This document shows positions 1 to 12,280 of a DNA stretch of 64,000 nt, in pieces. Position 1 is the first letter of the stretch. Each line of letters starts with the position of its first letter. A program made the translations under genes and the position numbers. The notes under the pieces were generated by a model, which saw nothing but the letters and a program-made list of their open reading frames with translations, was not told where the DNA came from and did no database searches. This stretch comes from Effrenium voratum. Lineage: Eukaryota; Sar; Dinophyceae; Suessiales; Symbiodiniaceae. The stretch lies in NCBI GenBank assembly GCA_963377175.1, contig CAUJNA010003782.1:1-64000 (forward strand). The letters run 5' to 3'.

Positions 1-585
<585 letters not shown>

Positions 586-859
586 TTAATTTGAAGACAT
601 TCGGCGGTCGTTGCCAGGTTGATCGGCCAACGTGTTTTGCATTGTTTTTTGGCTTGCTGTCCATGGTGTTCAATGTTATGGGGGTGATCGTTGTCGCTAT
701 TGTTGTCGCAGTCGTCATCAAGCTGGTTTGGAAGCTGTCATCGTCATCTTCGCTGGGGGGACTTAGGACTTAAAACTACGTCTCCGTTTCTCGCAACCAT
801 CGCGAGGACTCCCCGTAAGCCGTTTTATGGAGAGCGTGTCACGGCGTTCCCCGTTGCAG

Positions 860-901
860 GCAGAGCCGCGACCGCCCAAGTGGGAGGCAAGCGCTGCCAA
901 G
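860..901 (+). other. Candidate small exon
   Basis: It is bounded by a GTTGCAG| acceptor and a |GCGCCT donor, the same donor hexamer used by several better-supported exons in this window. Its length lets phase 2 run into the exon at 2255, but the encoded residues are uninformative, so this is only a candidate. Confidence 0.25.
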
Positions 902-1852
902 GCGCCTGAGAGACGGAGAGACGGGTCCAGACCGAGCTGTTCAACTGGAAGCTTGAACCAACGCACCGGCACGTCGCAAGATGCATCAGAGCAGCTGAAA
1001 AAACAAGGTGCACCAATGCAAGGCTGGAGAGAGCGCAAGCAAAACAAATGCTTCACGAGTGGAACTGTCACTTCGAGACTGTCACTTCGAATCATTTCCT
1101 TGCGCCGGAGCTATCGGTCAGAAGCCAGAAGGGGCCATGATGCATGAAAGACCTGCACAAAGATTTGGTCAGAAAAAGTCCCCCCCAGGGATATCCAACG
1201 ATGTGTTCTTGCATTTGACGAGGGAATCTTCTTAATCCAAGGTCAAAACACTTGGTTAACGGGGACCAATGAACACGTTTGCCACGTGAGTTGTGGCCTT
1301 GGAAGGTGTCACTGTCTACAGGTTGGTCTGTTTTTGCAGGGAACCTTTTGCTGGTTGGTTTCAAGGCAAGCCAACAGAAAACCGAATTTCTTGGGTTCCC
1401 CCTGTGTTGAGGCATCACGAGGTTCCATTTGAGGGTGACCTAGGTAAGGCGAGTCATCCAGCGCCCTGCGCTTTTCGCGTTTCAGGCCACCTACGGCCGG
1501 GCGGCGCGAAAGCCAGGCGGCGCGGAGGTGAAGAGCATGACGGAGAAGAGGCTGGGAAAAGATGGGTTCCTAGGTGTCTGTTTTGGTTGTTTTGGTAGAA
1601 CAATCGTTGTGTTGGTAGAAAAAATCGTTGTGTTGGTAGAACAGTTGTTGTTTTTGTAGACAAATCAATGTTTTGGTAGAAATGTGGTGTTGGTTGGAAA
1701 AATGGTTGTAAATTCGGTTTTGACATCTCGGTGTTTGCTTGCTTGCTCCAGAAAACGGTTTGGATGCGTTTTTTGTGGATCCCCCCCTGGATATTAAAAG
1801 AGTACCAAAAGAGTACTAAAAAAGAACCTACAGGGGCTAAGGGTTGGAACCA

Positions 1853-1972
1853 TAGGTGTCTTTACTGGTTGTTTTGGTAGAAAAAATGGAGGGCGATTCC
1901 TGGTTTACTTGGTGGTTTTTTCTCTGCCAGGGAAACCCATCTATTTGCTCCAACAGGAAATGTATGGATTGG
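1853..1972. repeat. CATAGGTGTCC inverted-repeat element, decayed copy
   Basis: Begins CATAGGTGTC and contains the family core GGCGATTCCTGGTTTAC and CCAGGGAAACCCATCTATTTG. The right terminal repeat is eroded. Non-autonomous, MITE-like. Confidence 0.6.
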
Positions 1973-2254
1973 AAGGGAACCAGGATGAACCGTGACCATC
2001 CATGATGCCTTCCTACTCACTAGTGTTTGAGTATACCAATTATAGATGTTGACCTAGTCTTTGAGTAAACTAAATGTAGATGTCGACTGTCCATGATCCC
2101 TTCGAAGTGCTTTACTTGGTGGCCCCCAGCCGTCCCCTTAGCTTTTTTGGCTTTTAGTGTTTAGTGGTAGTTTCCATTGAGCCAACCAAAAGTTAAACTT
2201 TTAGCAGGGGATCTGAGAGCAACCCAGTTTAGAGGGCCCGTTTTCCGGCTCGAG

Positions 2255-5200
2255 GCTCCAGAACTTCAAGGCGAAGCAAGCGGAGACGCTGCACGCCATG
2301 CGGAGCCGCGCCGACAAGGGCGCCTGGGACCGCCTGGGAACGATCGATCGATCGATCCGTGGGCGAGGCGTCCTGAAAATTGACTCAGGTAGCTGAAGGG
2401 TTAGGGATAACTCCCCTTGCCATGGGTGGCTTTTTTGCTTGTTTTGGTCGAATCATAGATGGCGATTCCTGGTTTACCTGGTGGCTTAATCATCTACCAG
2501 GGAAACCCATCTATTTGCCCGAAAAGGGCACCTATGCCCCTTGCCATAAATGGGTGTGGGTATCCGCCTCGTTAATTCTTTGCATGATTCCGGGAGGACA
2601 ATGTTAGTACAGATTGGTTTTGATGATGAGGGCCACGCGGTGCTGGGCTTGGTGGCCTTGTTGTTAGCGCTGTAAGATGGGCCAAACTGGGAGATCAAAA
2701 CGGCCCGATTTTTCCATGGTGCGTCAAGTCGAGCATTCCCCACAAGAACGTTCTCCGTTTGTTGCTGGCCTGGCTCGTGCAAGGGTAACTTTAGCTTTCT
2801 AAAAACCCCAGGTTCCATGCCGCTGGTTCCGCGCGCCCAGGCGCGCGCGGCAGCGCTTGCAGGACAAGCTGCACAATGCGCACTTCGACTGGTGGCGCCC
2901 GCCTGGCTTGAGAGTCGGGGATCGAGCCGGGGATCGAGCTCAGGTTTCATGGTATGGTTCTTTGTTGGGGTGAAGCCCCCAAAGGCAACTCCAAAGGCCG
3001 GTTCAGCTACAAGGTCTTCATTGTTTTCCCCACGTCTTGAGGTTGAGCTTCTTTCAGGCATTGACAAATCTCACGACCCATCCGCCGGCCTCGCCTGAGG
3101 CAAAGACGGTAAGACTCAGGAACAGTCGGCCAAGCGTTTCCTCCGATGAAGTGAAGGTCATGATCTTGCGACCTTCAAGCGACATACCGCCTGGGTTCAA
3201 TTTTCACGACCTCGCAACATTCAGGCAACACCCCACCTGGATGGGTTCCAGCAAGGCATGTGAAGCCAAATAGCCTGTGTCAGGTGGGCTTTTCCCATTG
3301 ACGACGGCTCTAAGCCCGACTTCAATATTTCCAGCGAGGCTCGGCCCTCCTTTCTGGAAACCGGCGCGAAGAAACTTGTTTGGGAGCTGCTCTGAAACAC
3401 CGTTTACTGACTCCCGGTTTTTGGCATGCGTCGCAGTTCTTTTTGCCGTCCGCGAAGTCAGAAGGCCCAGGCTTGAGTCCTTCTCAACCAGGCTGCCCCC
3501 AGAGTGTCTAATAATTTTCATTTATTCGACTTGCAAGCCATTCATCAGAGTGGCAACGTTTTTTTTTCTTCTCCGATTGAGCTCATGTGTTTGCACGCCT
3601 GCGGCGTGCAGCCAGGCAGACGTCGATGTCCTGCGCAACGATGCGGAGTGGCTTGAAGGTGCCAAGTAAGACTTGTTGGGGGAGCGGGTAAGACCCGCTT
3701 GTTGAAACGTGGTACGTTCAGACTGGCCTTTCCCAGTCAAACTTAGGAATATAATAATCAATGTTGCAACTAAAAGGAGGGACAAGCCTTCAAAGAGCGC
3801 GATCTTGGGGGGTTGAACGCCGCACATGGAACTAGCCAAAGACAAGGGAGTGGTTGCAATTCACTCGGCAAACGGGGCTTCACACATTTATTTGATGTCC
3901 CTCGAATCGATATGCAGCTGTCTTGAATTGAATGTTTTGTGCTGGCAGCAGGGCGGGCCAAGCAGAAAGGGTGCACAGGGCCGCCTATGGTGTATTCTAG
4001 TTTCAGCAGGGCAGCTCATGATGTCATATCAGCATGTGTTGACTTGCATAGTGTACATGGAAGTTGCCTGGCCTGTTGAGAGTCCGGGGCTTGGATACAG
4101 AAGAGGGTTTGTTGGTTTCAGCTGTTTTCGGTTTGCTTCAAAGAATCCATCTTTCTTGTGCCTTGTTTCAGCATGTGCATTCCCATGCTGTTTTTTCGCG
4201 AGGGAATTGAATTCATGTCCCGCCTTGAGGCTACCACGAGGCGTGCTGAGGGAATTGGGGGAGCGAAGGCGCCATGTTTGGGCGGCCTCGTTTGGAGAGA
4301 CGTTAACTCACTGGCCCAAAGCGAATCGAGCGGGGAGCTTTTGGTTTCCCCTTTTTGGTAAACCAGTTTCAGGCATGGCCGAAAACCAGGCGATCAAATT
4401 TTTATTGCTAGGTCCCTACTGAGAGAATCAAGGGGCACGGCTGGGTGTGTTGATTTTCCCGAGTGCTTTGAATTGATTCAGGGCACAGGGGTATACGCTT
4501 GTGCAGACGTGCAGACCTATAAAGTACCCAATGCACTTGCCAGCGGAGGGCCCTTGTATCCAACGCATCGCAGGAATCATTCCATTCTGCTTGAAAGGGG
4601 GCCGGCGGGATAGTGCAGCAAGCTTGTGAGTTTTGGAGAACATAGGATCACGCGGTCTTCACAACCGCATGCTGTTAAACAGTTCATGCCACAAAACGAG
4701 GTGTGCATCAACAACAACCTGATTTCCAACTACTGCCGGTAGAAACCAGGGTATACCCGTCGAAAGCTGAAGATCAACAAGGGGCCATCAATGTCGCTTT
4801 TCGATCTTTGCACGCAACTTCCTGCTGCAACCTTCCCACATTGAGTTTGGATAAGGTGGTTCTGGCTTCTTCAGGGCCTATGGCCCCAAAACCAGGTAAA
4901 ACAGAGGAGCAAACAAATTTCGGCTGCAGCCTTCCCATGGAACGCAGATGCGCATAGGTGTCCTTTTTGGTTGATGGCGATTCCTGGTTTACCTGGTGGT
5001 TTTCTCTCATCTACCAGGGAAAACCCATCTATTTCCTCTAAAAGGACATCTATGGGTATAACCCTTATATAGACTTTCTAGTGTTGACCCCATATTAACC
5101 AACTGAACACCCCCATATGAACAAACTGGGGCTTGTTAATATGGGTGTGGCTCAAAATTAAACAGCAGGGGTTACGCAGGTTTTAGTCTTTGGTTCCATT

Positions 5201-8026
5201 TACCAACGTGCAATTTTGGCACATCTTTCTGAGCCATATGGGGTCAGCATGGTCAGCATCATCCTTTGTATGCGCCAAAGGCGTCTGGCCTTCCAAGGCG
5301 CCCCTTCCCGAGGCCCTGAGCCTCGCCTGCCACGCCTGGGGCTGGGACCTGGCGGCGCAGCGCCGAAGCCTCAGAGGATGTCCCCAGCTGTGACCGGCCA
5401 GGGCCGAAGATGTCCAAAGTCTCCTGAGAAACAGCGCTGTTTTTTTTTGTTGCTTTTGGTTGTGTCTTTGATTGATCTTGCTTGTTTGGTTGCTTGCCTT
5501 TGTTTCTTTAAGGCAGTAGTGCTTGCTTCTTTTTCCCCCTGCAGGTGCCACAGCGCGTGTGTGTGTGTGTGTGCCCGTGCGCGCCTGCGGGTTCCTTTTG
5601 GGCAGCTTGAGGGTCTTGAACAAATCAATGGCCATTCTGAGTCTGAGGCCGGATCGACCCCTTGTCCAAAGGCATGGGATGGACGCACTGCTGCCATGTT
5701 TTGCCGAGAGCTGCGAGGGCCACCGCATAGAACTGCCTGGCTGGGCACCTTACTTGCCCAAAGCGAATCGACCGGATCTGACCTTTTAGTTTTCCTGATT
5801 TGGTGACCTTCTGACCTTTTGGGTTTCCTGGGTTGGTCCATATTTCGTCAAGGTTCCAAAACGTGAACCTTGTATTTGTTGGTTTCGAAAGGGGCAACGG
5901 AGCAGATGGTCACAAACTTTGTTCGGCAGGGGAAGGTCACCGCGCCTTGCCGCAGGGACTGGGACGTGCGGCTCGCCAAGATGTGCCGCGAGCTATGGGA
6001 ATGATGGCAGGAACACGTGGGCGAGCTGTCCCAATGCACACTTGGCTGGACTACCCCTGTTTTTTTTCTCCTTTTTTTATTTTTATTTTTTACTTGTTTG
6101 TACCCTGTGAACTCTCCCAGTCTCTACTTCACCTAGCTTCACGCATGCCCCTTGCAAGTTCAGTGGTAGAAGCTGCGCCGCAAGATCACATGGCTGGGTG
6201 CCACCTCGGTGCTACTCTACTCCCCTGAAAGGAAGCCACCGCGAGCCCGGACACTGGATCCATTATTGGAAGGCGTCCGAGCGGTCAACTTGTATTCCGG
6301 TGTGAAGGAGAAGACATGATTTTTTGGGTCTCAGTGTGTTTTTTGTTTTTTTGTTTTGTTTTTTTGTTTTGTTTTTTTGTTTTGTTTTTTGTCGGTTTTC
6401 TTTTCGCGATGGAGGTCGCGAAAGTTCGTTTTCTCGCGCCAGTGTTGCGGCCTCTCGGGGAACACGGAACTTCAGACCGCCAGACGGAAGAGCTGCCTCT
6501 CAACACCCAGGGCTCGCTTTCATGAGCCTGAGGCCGGAGTGTCTACCTGCTGGGGGGTCCCAGGAGCAGAGGGCGCTTGTCGGCGCTTGCCGCCACGAGG
6601 GCTGGGGGGGGGGGGGCCGGGGGCGGAAGAAGGGATTTGCAAAGATAGGGGGAACCTGTTCGGATCCCACCGCCTCCTGGAATCTCAAAGCAAGCTCTTG
6701 CCAGGCTCAGAGGCACAAACCGAGTAGCCCTGAAGAAGACCAAGGCACAGGAACTTGTCGTTGCACGCAACACATGAGAATTGGGCTTGTCAAGCAGCGA
6801 TGCAGCATCGACCTGTCACACTAGTCAACTTGTGTTTGCAACTCCATGGACCCTTGCCTCACCATTTGCACACGAGGAGAGGGATAGAGAGAGAAAGAGA
6901 GATAGAGAGAGAGAAAGAAAGATAGAGAGAGAGAGAGAGAGAGAGGAGAAAGACAGTCAATGGTTGCATCATATAACGCAATCCTGCCAAGCCATCTCAA
7001 ATATTCAAGTGATGCAATCGTTCTGGCGGTTTAGGAGCTGACACGAAGGGGCCAGCCGCCGCTGCAATCAAGCTCTTCAATCGGCTATGATCGGCTCCAT
7101 TTGTGTGACATATTCCCCAAATCTCCCGCAAAGCAGGAAAAACATCATCAGCCATATGTGTTTATTTAAAAGACCCCGCTTGACAAATGGGCATGGGTCA
7201 AAAGCCCGTACCCCCAATGAACATCCCAATCCCCACTAAAATAGGTTCTAGAATGGGTGGTGCGCCCAATCCCCAAAATGGGATCCCATTGGTTTTGACA
7301 TCCACAGCCAAATGTTGGACCCCCAATGGTCCTCATGACCGCTCAGTCGACTTAAGCGGTGAGAACAACAAAAAGCCAGCACAAAGCCCGCCTGAGCGGT
7401 GGCCTCAGCACAAAAAAAGGGCAAACACTTCGAACCGAGGTTCGAAGAGGTGGAGCTGCTGGCCTCCCTGCAGAAGTTTGCCCGTGAGGCGAGCAAGCAC
7501 GGCGAGCACACTTGCAGGCTAACCAGCATGACTTGGCCGCCTGAAGGCATACCCTCTCACCCATAGGTGTCCTTTTTAGGTTAGTTTGGTTAAAAATAGA
7601 TGGCGCTGGTTTAGATGGGGTTTATTCCCATTTACCAGGGAATCCCGTTTATTCTTCCAGAAGGCCACCTATGCTCCCACCAATTTTAACATGGAGCCTT
7701 GAACAGGAAAATGGTCCAAACCAGGACCCCCCTGTCAGATTCATGTGAGTTGGTGGGGGCATAGGTGTTTGTTTGGTGGTTTTGCTTAAAACATAGAAGG
7801 CCCTGGTTTACCTGGTGGTTCATCTACCAGGGAAACCCATCTATTTTCCAAAAAGGACACCTATGGGTGGGAGGGTCCTGGGATATACCTTGCAAAGTGC
7901 AAGAGTCGGGAGGCCAAGTTCGGGGAGGCTAAGCCCAGGGGTTCGTGACAGGTGCAGGCCAAAGAAAAGGAGGGGAAGAGCTTCTTCTACGGCATGATTT
8001 GCCAGTGCCTCAAGTTCGTGAAATGA
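2255..8026 (+). CDS. Eight-exon gene, product not recognised (3' part, ends at TGA 8024-8026)
   Basis: The exon chain is 2255-2362, 2841-2886, 3616-3660, 4230-4268, 5313-5359, 5956-5991, 7440-7488 and 7952-8026. Every junction keeps phase, every acceptor is AG|G, and donors are GC except one GA (after 2886). The first exon shown starts in phase 2, so at least one exon lies upstream. The encoded stretch of about 150 residues is charged and mostly helical in composition, with segments such as NFKAKQAETLHAMRSRADKG, RQRLQDKLHNAHF, DWDVRLAKMCREFEEVELLA and a basic, Cys-containing end (FFYGMICQCLKFVK). I see no catalytic motif and do not recognise a family. A coiled-coil or helical-bundle protein is possible but is inference. 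A 15-nt microexon at 7913-7927 (AG|GCC...GAG|GC) is also compatible with the phases. Introns contain MITE-like elements. Confidence 0.6.
2421..2537. repeat. CATAGGTGTCC family element, intronic copy
   Basis: The left end is degenerate (CCATGGGTGGC). The core ATAGATGGCGATTCCTGGTTTACC and the right end GGGCACCTATG match the family. It lies in the intron after exon 2255-2362. Confidence 0.65.
4953..5054. repeat. CATAGGTGTCC family element
   Basis: Terminal inverted repeats CATAGGTGTCCTTTTTGG and AAAAGGACATCTATGG, with the usual core between. It lies in an intron of the 2255-8026 gene. Confidence 0.85.
5062..5190. repeat. Palindromic block: TTAATATGGG / CCCATATTAA arms
   Basis: Contains CCCATATTAACCAACTG and later TTGTTAATATGGGTGTGG, an inverted pair with a loop of about 40 nt. 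The right half (GGGTGTGGCTCAAAATTAA) recurs near 43930 and 60255. Confidence 0.5.
6325..6395. repeat. T-rich (TTTTTTGTTTTG)n tract
   Basis: Repeats of TTTTTTTGTTTTG on the + strand, in the intron after exon 5956-5991. Confidence 0.8.
6880..6953. repeat. GA/GATA-type microsatellite
   Basis: GAGAGAAAGAGAGATAGAGAGAG-type purine repeat, intronic. Confidence 0.9.
7562..7673. repeat. CATAGGTGTCC family element (left of a close pair)
   Basis: Ends CATAGGTGTCCTTTTTAGG and AGGCCACCTATG. A second copy starts only 87 nt downstream, in the same orientation. Confidence 0.85.
7760..7865. repeat. CATAGGTGTCC family element (right of a close pair)
   Basis: Ends CATAGGTGTTTGTTTGG and AAAAAGGACACCTATGG, with core CCTGGTTTACCTGGTGGTTC. 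It is the second copy within the last intron of the 2255-8026 gene. Confidence 0.85.
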
Positions 8027-8308
8027 GCCACAACCAAAACCGATTCGGGTAGATGAAGGTTAGTAAGGGACAATCCCCTTGCCATAAAAAGTTGCGGCCG
8101 CCTTCTTAATTCTTTACATGGTTCTGGGTAAACCAGATTAATACCGGGTTTTCTCAAATGGGAATAGCTGAATGAGCCCAGGTTTGTTTAAGAGCATTCG
8201 GCACAATTTTTGGACCCTGGTTTGAGTAGTTTCTGCTTTTCACGCCTTCGCCACCGGCCTCATACTTATTGAGAAGGGTGAAAGAAAGTGGCTGTGGTGA
8301 AACAGGCT

Positions 8309-8412
8309 ACCCTCCCACCAGCTAACATGGAATTGCACAGACCCCTGTAGAAAGACTACTTTCTTCTTGGAAAGGGCCTTGTTGCACTTCCATGTTAGTT
8401 GGTGGGAGGGTA
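8309..8412. repeat. TACCCTCCCACC hairpin element
   Basis: Left end TACCCTCCCACCAGCTAACA, right end TGTTAGTTGGTGGGAGGGTA: near-perfect terminal inverted repeats of about 24 nt in a 104-nt element. The middle also folds (AGTAGAAAG/CTTTCTTCTT region). Confidence 0.9.
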
Positions 8413-8547
8413 CCTTTGGATTTGGGCGCAGTCTGAAGTGATGTCCAAGTATTAGCTGTGCCTGGTGAGACGAAGCAAGGCACCCTTGGGCAGCCTTCAA
8501 CGCGGCATTCGGGACAAGCGAAACCTCAAACTTGCAGCAGGGGTGCC

Positions 8548-8672
8548 ACTGTGGATGGGTACGAAGTCCATTTCACCAGCCAAGAAACCCTGGAAGCAGG
8601 TTTTTTTGTAAATACAAAGACAAATGGTCTCCCATGGTTTCCAAGTGGTGCAGCATTTCGCCCATCCACAGT
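8548..8672. repeat. ACTGTGGATGG hairpin element, diverged copy
   Basis: Left ACTGTGGATGGGTACGAAGTCC, right GCATTTCGCCCATCCACAGT. The same family is better preserved at 39886-40021 and 61099-61228. Confidence 0.7.
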
Positions 8673-8997
8673 ACCCTGCATTGTTTACAAGGGCAGATCA
8701 TCCGCCCATCAGCCATGCAAGGTGGGATCGAGCCCGGTTGACTGTTTGAACAGCCAGCTGTGGAAGGGCAAAGTGCGTGCAGCCTAAAAGTTCTGGTCTC
8801 CTTGAGATGTTTCTGGTGGGTTCCCAAGACAGGGTAGATGTGTGCCAACTTGTGCTTGTTTTCTTTGGGGTCATGTGCTGGTGGATTCCCACAGGTGGAC
8901 ACAGGGCAGCTGAGGCTTGGATGAGTTGCTCTACTTCGAGCTACCCAGGCGGGGTGTGTGGTTTGTTTAGACAGGAGTTGGACAGGGCGCTGGTTGC

Positions 8998-9104
8998 TAC
9001 ACTCCCTCAGGCTAACATGGAAGCTCCCCCAATTGGCCTCTGTAAATGGAACCAAGTCTAAAAAACAAAGTCCTGGGAGCTTCCATGTTAGTCTGGAGGG
9101 TAGC
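8998..9104. repeat. TACCCTCCCACC family element, variant
   Basis: CTACACTCCCTCAGGCTAACATGGAAGCTCCC pairs with GGGAGCTTCCATGTTAGTCTGGAGGGTAG. The stem extends further inward than in the 8309 copy. Confidence 0.8.
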
Positions 9105-9412
9105 GCTGCGTCAGCGTTGCCCCGAACCCGAGGAATCAGAGAAATGGGTTGGGAGGGGCACATCCGCTTCCGCGCCTGTCTGCGTGAACCGCTCGGCGCA
9201 AAACGGCTTGCTTTTCGCAGGGGGGTCAAATGGGTGTGTTGTTTGTTGAGGGCACCTAGAAAAGGACAACCACCATTGTGTTGCACCTAACAAACGGCAA
9301 GCCCAAATTTTCGTCACGCGGTACTTCCCCTTGCCTGATGTGTCGGGTGCTCCTCTTTGTACAGAATCAGCCGCATTCCACAACTTTGGTGCATGTTGCT
9401 TGGATGCTAGGG

Positions 9413-9482
9413 CTTTAACTTTTTGCCAACGAAGGGGTTTTCCATTAAACCACTAAAAGTGAGTCACTTTTAGCGGGGCTTC
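9413..9482. repeat. CTTTAACTTTTTGCC element, short copy
   Basis: Reads CTTTAACTTTTTGCCAACGAAG, then TTCCATTAAACCACTAAAAG and TCACTTTTAGCGGGG. Related blocks occur at about 14960, 16620-16770, 25120-25200 and 54150-54225. Confidence 0.6.
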
Positions 9483-9538
9483 GCAGATTTCGCCACCGAG
9501 ACAAGACCTGGGGAGATTCATTTTGGCCCGGCGCATTG

Positions 9539-9631
9539 GGCTGGCATGGAACCTGCCGTCTCGGGGTCCTGGAAGACGAGGTTTCTCTCAAAGGAAGCCT
9601 GTGGTGGGTTCCATGTTGGTTGACAGGAGGG
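9539..9631. repeat. TACCCTCCCACC family element, diverged
   Basis: GGCTGGCATGGAACCTGC pairs with GGGTTCCATGTTGG, followed by GGAGGGTA. The left terminus has decayed. Confidence 0.55.
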
Positions 9632-10349
9632 TACTTCCTAATATTGACCCCATACTAGTCAACCTCAGTTTGTTAGTAGGGGGGTGTCCGATTCAGGGTT
9701 TAGTGGACAATCAGATCGCTTTTGGAGAGGAACACCACCCTGTGAATCTGGGGCTGATGAATATGGACATGATTCGGGACCCGCTGGTGGACATCATTTA
9801 GGTGGGGCTTGTTATGCCCACCAACCAGTTTCCAGCAGGTTCCTTATGAAAATTCATGGCCATATGGCTGTGGGTCAAAACCAATGGTACCATTTTGGGG
9901 TGGAATTCACCACCCATGTTAGAACCTATTTTAGTGGTTGGATTGAATTGGATGTTCACTGGGGGCTAACCGGGCTTTTGACCCCTGGCCATATGGGATC
10001 ACCATTAGCAGGGGCCATCCACAAATTAGCTGTCGGCACAGGCGCCCTGGAGCCACTGGAGCTAGCTGTCCGGAAGGTGGGGCTGGCACCATGTTGCAAG
10101 ATAGCTCGGAACCCCAGTTGCCCAGTGGTGCCTTTTTTCTTCTTTTTTTTGGAAGGGTTCCCTTTAAGCTCAGACTCAACCAGAAAAAGGATGCCCATTT
10201 TTTTTTCTCCTGGCCACTGGGCATCCGAGGCTACCCGTGGTTTCGAAATGGGTTTGAACCCTTGGTTCTTGTGGAAGGTAAATGGGAAACCACCCCCTAA
10301 CCACCCAGACCACAAATTAGAGGGAAGCTGAAGAACAGCTGCCAAGAAC

Positions 10350-10574
10350 TTGAGGGCGAGATTTGGCAAGGGATCTTTGGACTTAACTAAAAACAGGTCG
10401 GCCTTTCTGACTTGGACTCGCAGAAAGTGGTTAAGTCTCTTTTGCGGGGTCAACATCTTAGCCGCGGTTTCGCGGCTTCAGACATCCAACATGCTGCGTG
10501 CTTGCAGGAATTTGCAAGGGCTAGCCCTGTTGTGCAACAACATCCGGAGTCAAGTCCCGGAAGAAGTGCGTTGA
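10350..10574 (+). other. Exon-like open segment of uncertain coding status
   Basis: One frame ends with a leucine-rich stretch (NLQGLALLCNNIRSQVPEEV) just before TGA at 10572-10574, preceded by GCTTGCAG|G. It could be the last exon of an LRR-like gene, but I found no partner exon with a matching phase and similar strings occur by chance. Confidence 0.25.
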
Positions 10575-10640
10575 TGCGGCTATTTGGGGGGGGTTTCTGA
10601 GACCTCCCGCGGCGCTAGTTTGCGAGGAGTCGCTCGCGAG

Positions 10641-10748
10641 GCAAAATTGCGGACGCCACGTTTTCGCCATCCGCCAGGCGCTCAACCAGAGGCTGTCAGT
10701 GACAGAGGCGCCTCGGATCCTGATCTACGGGATGGAGCAGTGGGACCG
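10641..10748 (+). other. Candidate exon, product unknown
   Basis: It follows GCGAG|G. One frame reads HVFAIRQALNQRLSVTEAPR and then ILIYGMEQWD, up to a canonical-looking GTGAGT donor at 10749. A GC donor (GCGCCT) at 10710 is an alternative end. No neighbouring exon could be joined with confidence. Confidence 0.35.
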
Positions 10749-11384
10749 TGAGTCTGACTTCGTTGTGGGTTGTTAGTTTGGATGCCTGGGAGTATAGAGC
10801 AGTAAAAGATGCAAGTTGCCGGCCTTCTCTACCAGCGCTGTGGTAACTCGGAAGGTCTCCATTGCGTCTGGCTGCTGATTTCGCCCATTTTCCGCGTGGG
10901 GTTTGCCATGCGCAGGCCCGGACTCCGATACAATGGGCGCATGACATGGAGCTGGGTCTCAGCCCAGCGTCCCGATGGCTTAGGCACGCGGAGGCCCCCT
11001 CCTGGGAATTCCTCCTTCTCCAAGCCAGGGGGGTCTTTTTGCCACCTTTGGTGAGAAAATGGGCGACCCCCTTCAAAAGGAGTCCTTCACTACGAGGGGT
11101 CGAACAATTTTCCACAGGTGGCAAAAGACCCCTCTGTTCCAAGCGAGACTGGTGGCCGCGCACTTCTTTGAGACTGTCAGCTGAAGCTGGGTCAATACTC
11201 GATACCCTTTTGGTTGCCCTTCGGATTTTGAGTGTCGAAGCCTTGGGTCGCTTCCCCCCGCCGGGTTTCCCATCAGCCAGTCATAGGAAGGTGGCCAAGC
11301 CACCGCGAATCTCCACCGCCGCAAATCGTGCGGAAATCGGCGCATTGTACAGTGCGACAGGTGCTGAAAAGGAACAGGCTTGTG

Positions 11385-11505
11385 GTTGATCACTCGAGGT
11401 TTGTCCAACCACTTCTGTGATACTTTTGGGAATTTCCTTTTTTTGTATGGGGGGTTGATTTTTGGGAACCCCTTTTGGTTGTATCACAGAAGTTGTCATT
11501 TCCCA
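11385..11505. repeat. GTATCACAGAAGT hairpin element
   Basis: TTGTCCAACCACTTCTGTGATAC at the left pairs with GTATCACAGAAGTTG at 11479-11493. A second copy occurs at about 22765-22890. Confidence 0.75.
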
Positions 11506-11748
11506 GCCCGGAAAAGGCAGGTATATTCTCCTAGTGAACACTCGCTCACTTTGTTCGGTTTGCTTGCCTCAAGCTGGTCAAGTGTTAGGGCGCGGGCGTC
11601 CCCAAAAGCAAGGCGTAACTCATGGGCGACCCTGATCTATCGTCCAGCTCAGCATATCGGGCTGCCACGGCCAAGGGTGAAACAGACTGAAGCCTCGCTT
11701 CATGAACATTCAAGAGCCTTGTTTTGCTGTTGAAAGCAGTGCGTGCGC

Positions 11749-11812
11749 CTGGGTGGGTGGGTGGGTGGGTGGGTGGGTGGGTACGTGGGTACGTGGGTAC
11801 GTGGGTACGTGA
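11749..11812. repeat. GGGT then GTAC-type tetra/hexanucleotide microsatellite
   Basis: (GGGT)n passes into (GGGTACGT)n. Confidence 0.95.
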
Positions 11813-11917
11813 TTGAGTGGGTTTCTGAGTGAAGAAGGGAGTGAGTGGCGCGGCAGCCCAGCAAGTCATCCCCATCAGCTGCTGAAGGAATTGAATTGCT
11901 GTGCTGGCTGCTGGCTT

Positions 11918-11995
11918 ACCGTCCCACCAATCAACATGGAACCTGACGTTCAGGGTGGACCATTTTACTAAAGGGCTGGGTTATTCGGTGGGAGA
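11918..11995. repeat. TACCCTCCCACC family fragment
   Basis: TACCGTCCCACCAATCAACATGGAACCTGACGTTC begins like the family. Only GGTGGGAG remains at the right. The same left half with CCTGACGTTC recurs at 48186. Confidence 0.5.
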
Positions 11996-12224
11996 CCCAA
12001 GCGGCGGAAGTGCAGCATAGCGGCTCAGCAGCTCGGGTGTTGATTCAGCATCTTTCCGCCATGGCCCTGTTCGCCGCAGCTCGGGAGCGGACGCCCAGTG
12101 GATCTTGCACGGGCCCTGCGTGAGCTGTTGGTCACAAGGACAACCCTAATCGCTTCACCCTAAACATAAAAAACGCCCCCTTGAAAAAAAACAACTCCAT
12201 CGGGCTGGCTGGAACGATATTCAT

Positions 12225-12280
12225 TTATATACCTGGAGTCTCCATGACCCCCATTTTTTAAGGGTCATGGAGACTCCAGG
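12225..12280. repeat. Perfect short hairpin CTGGAGTCTCCATGACCC
   Basis: ACCTGGAGTCTCCATGACCC at 12231-12250 is followed, after the loop CCATTTTTTAA, by GGGTCATGGAGACTCCAGGT: a perfect 20-bp inverted repeat. Confidence 0.85.

Larger units (their letters stand above)
586..2254. other. Non-coding stretch with repeats and one doubtful exon
   Basis: No convincing gene. A 42-nt segment at 860-901 sits between AG|G and a GC-type donor (GCGCCT) and could be an exon of the downstream gene, but its frame is not decisive. From about 1590 to 1980 there are oligomers of the type TTGTTTTGGTAGAA and a block (CCAGAAAACGGTTTGGATGC) that recurs near 24490, followed by a decayed copy of the CATAGGTGTCC element. 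Confidence 0.5.
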
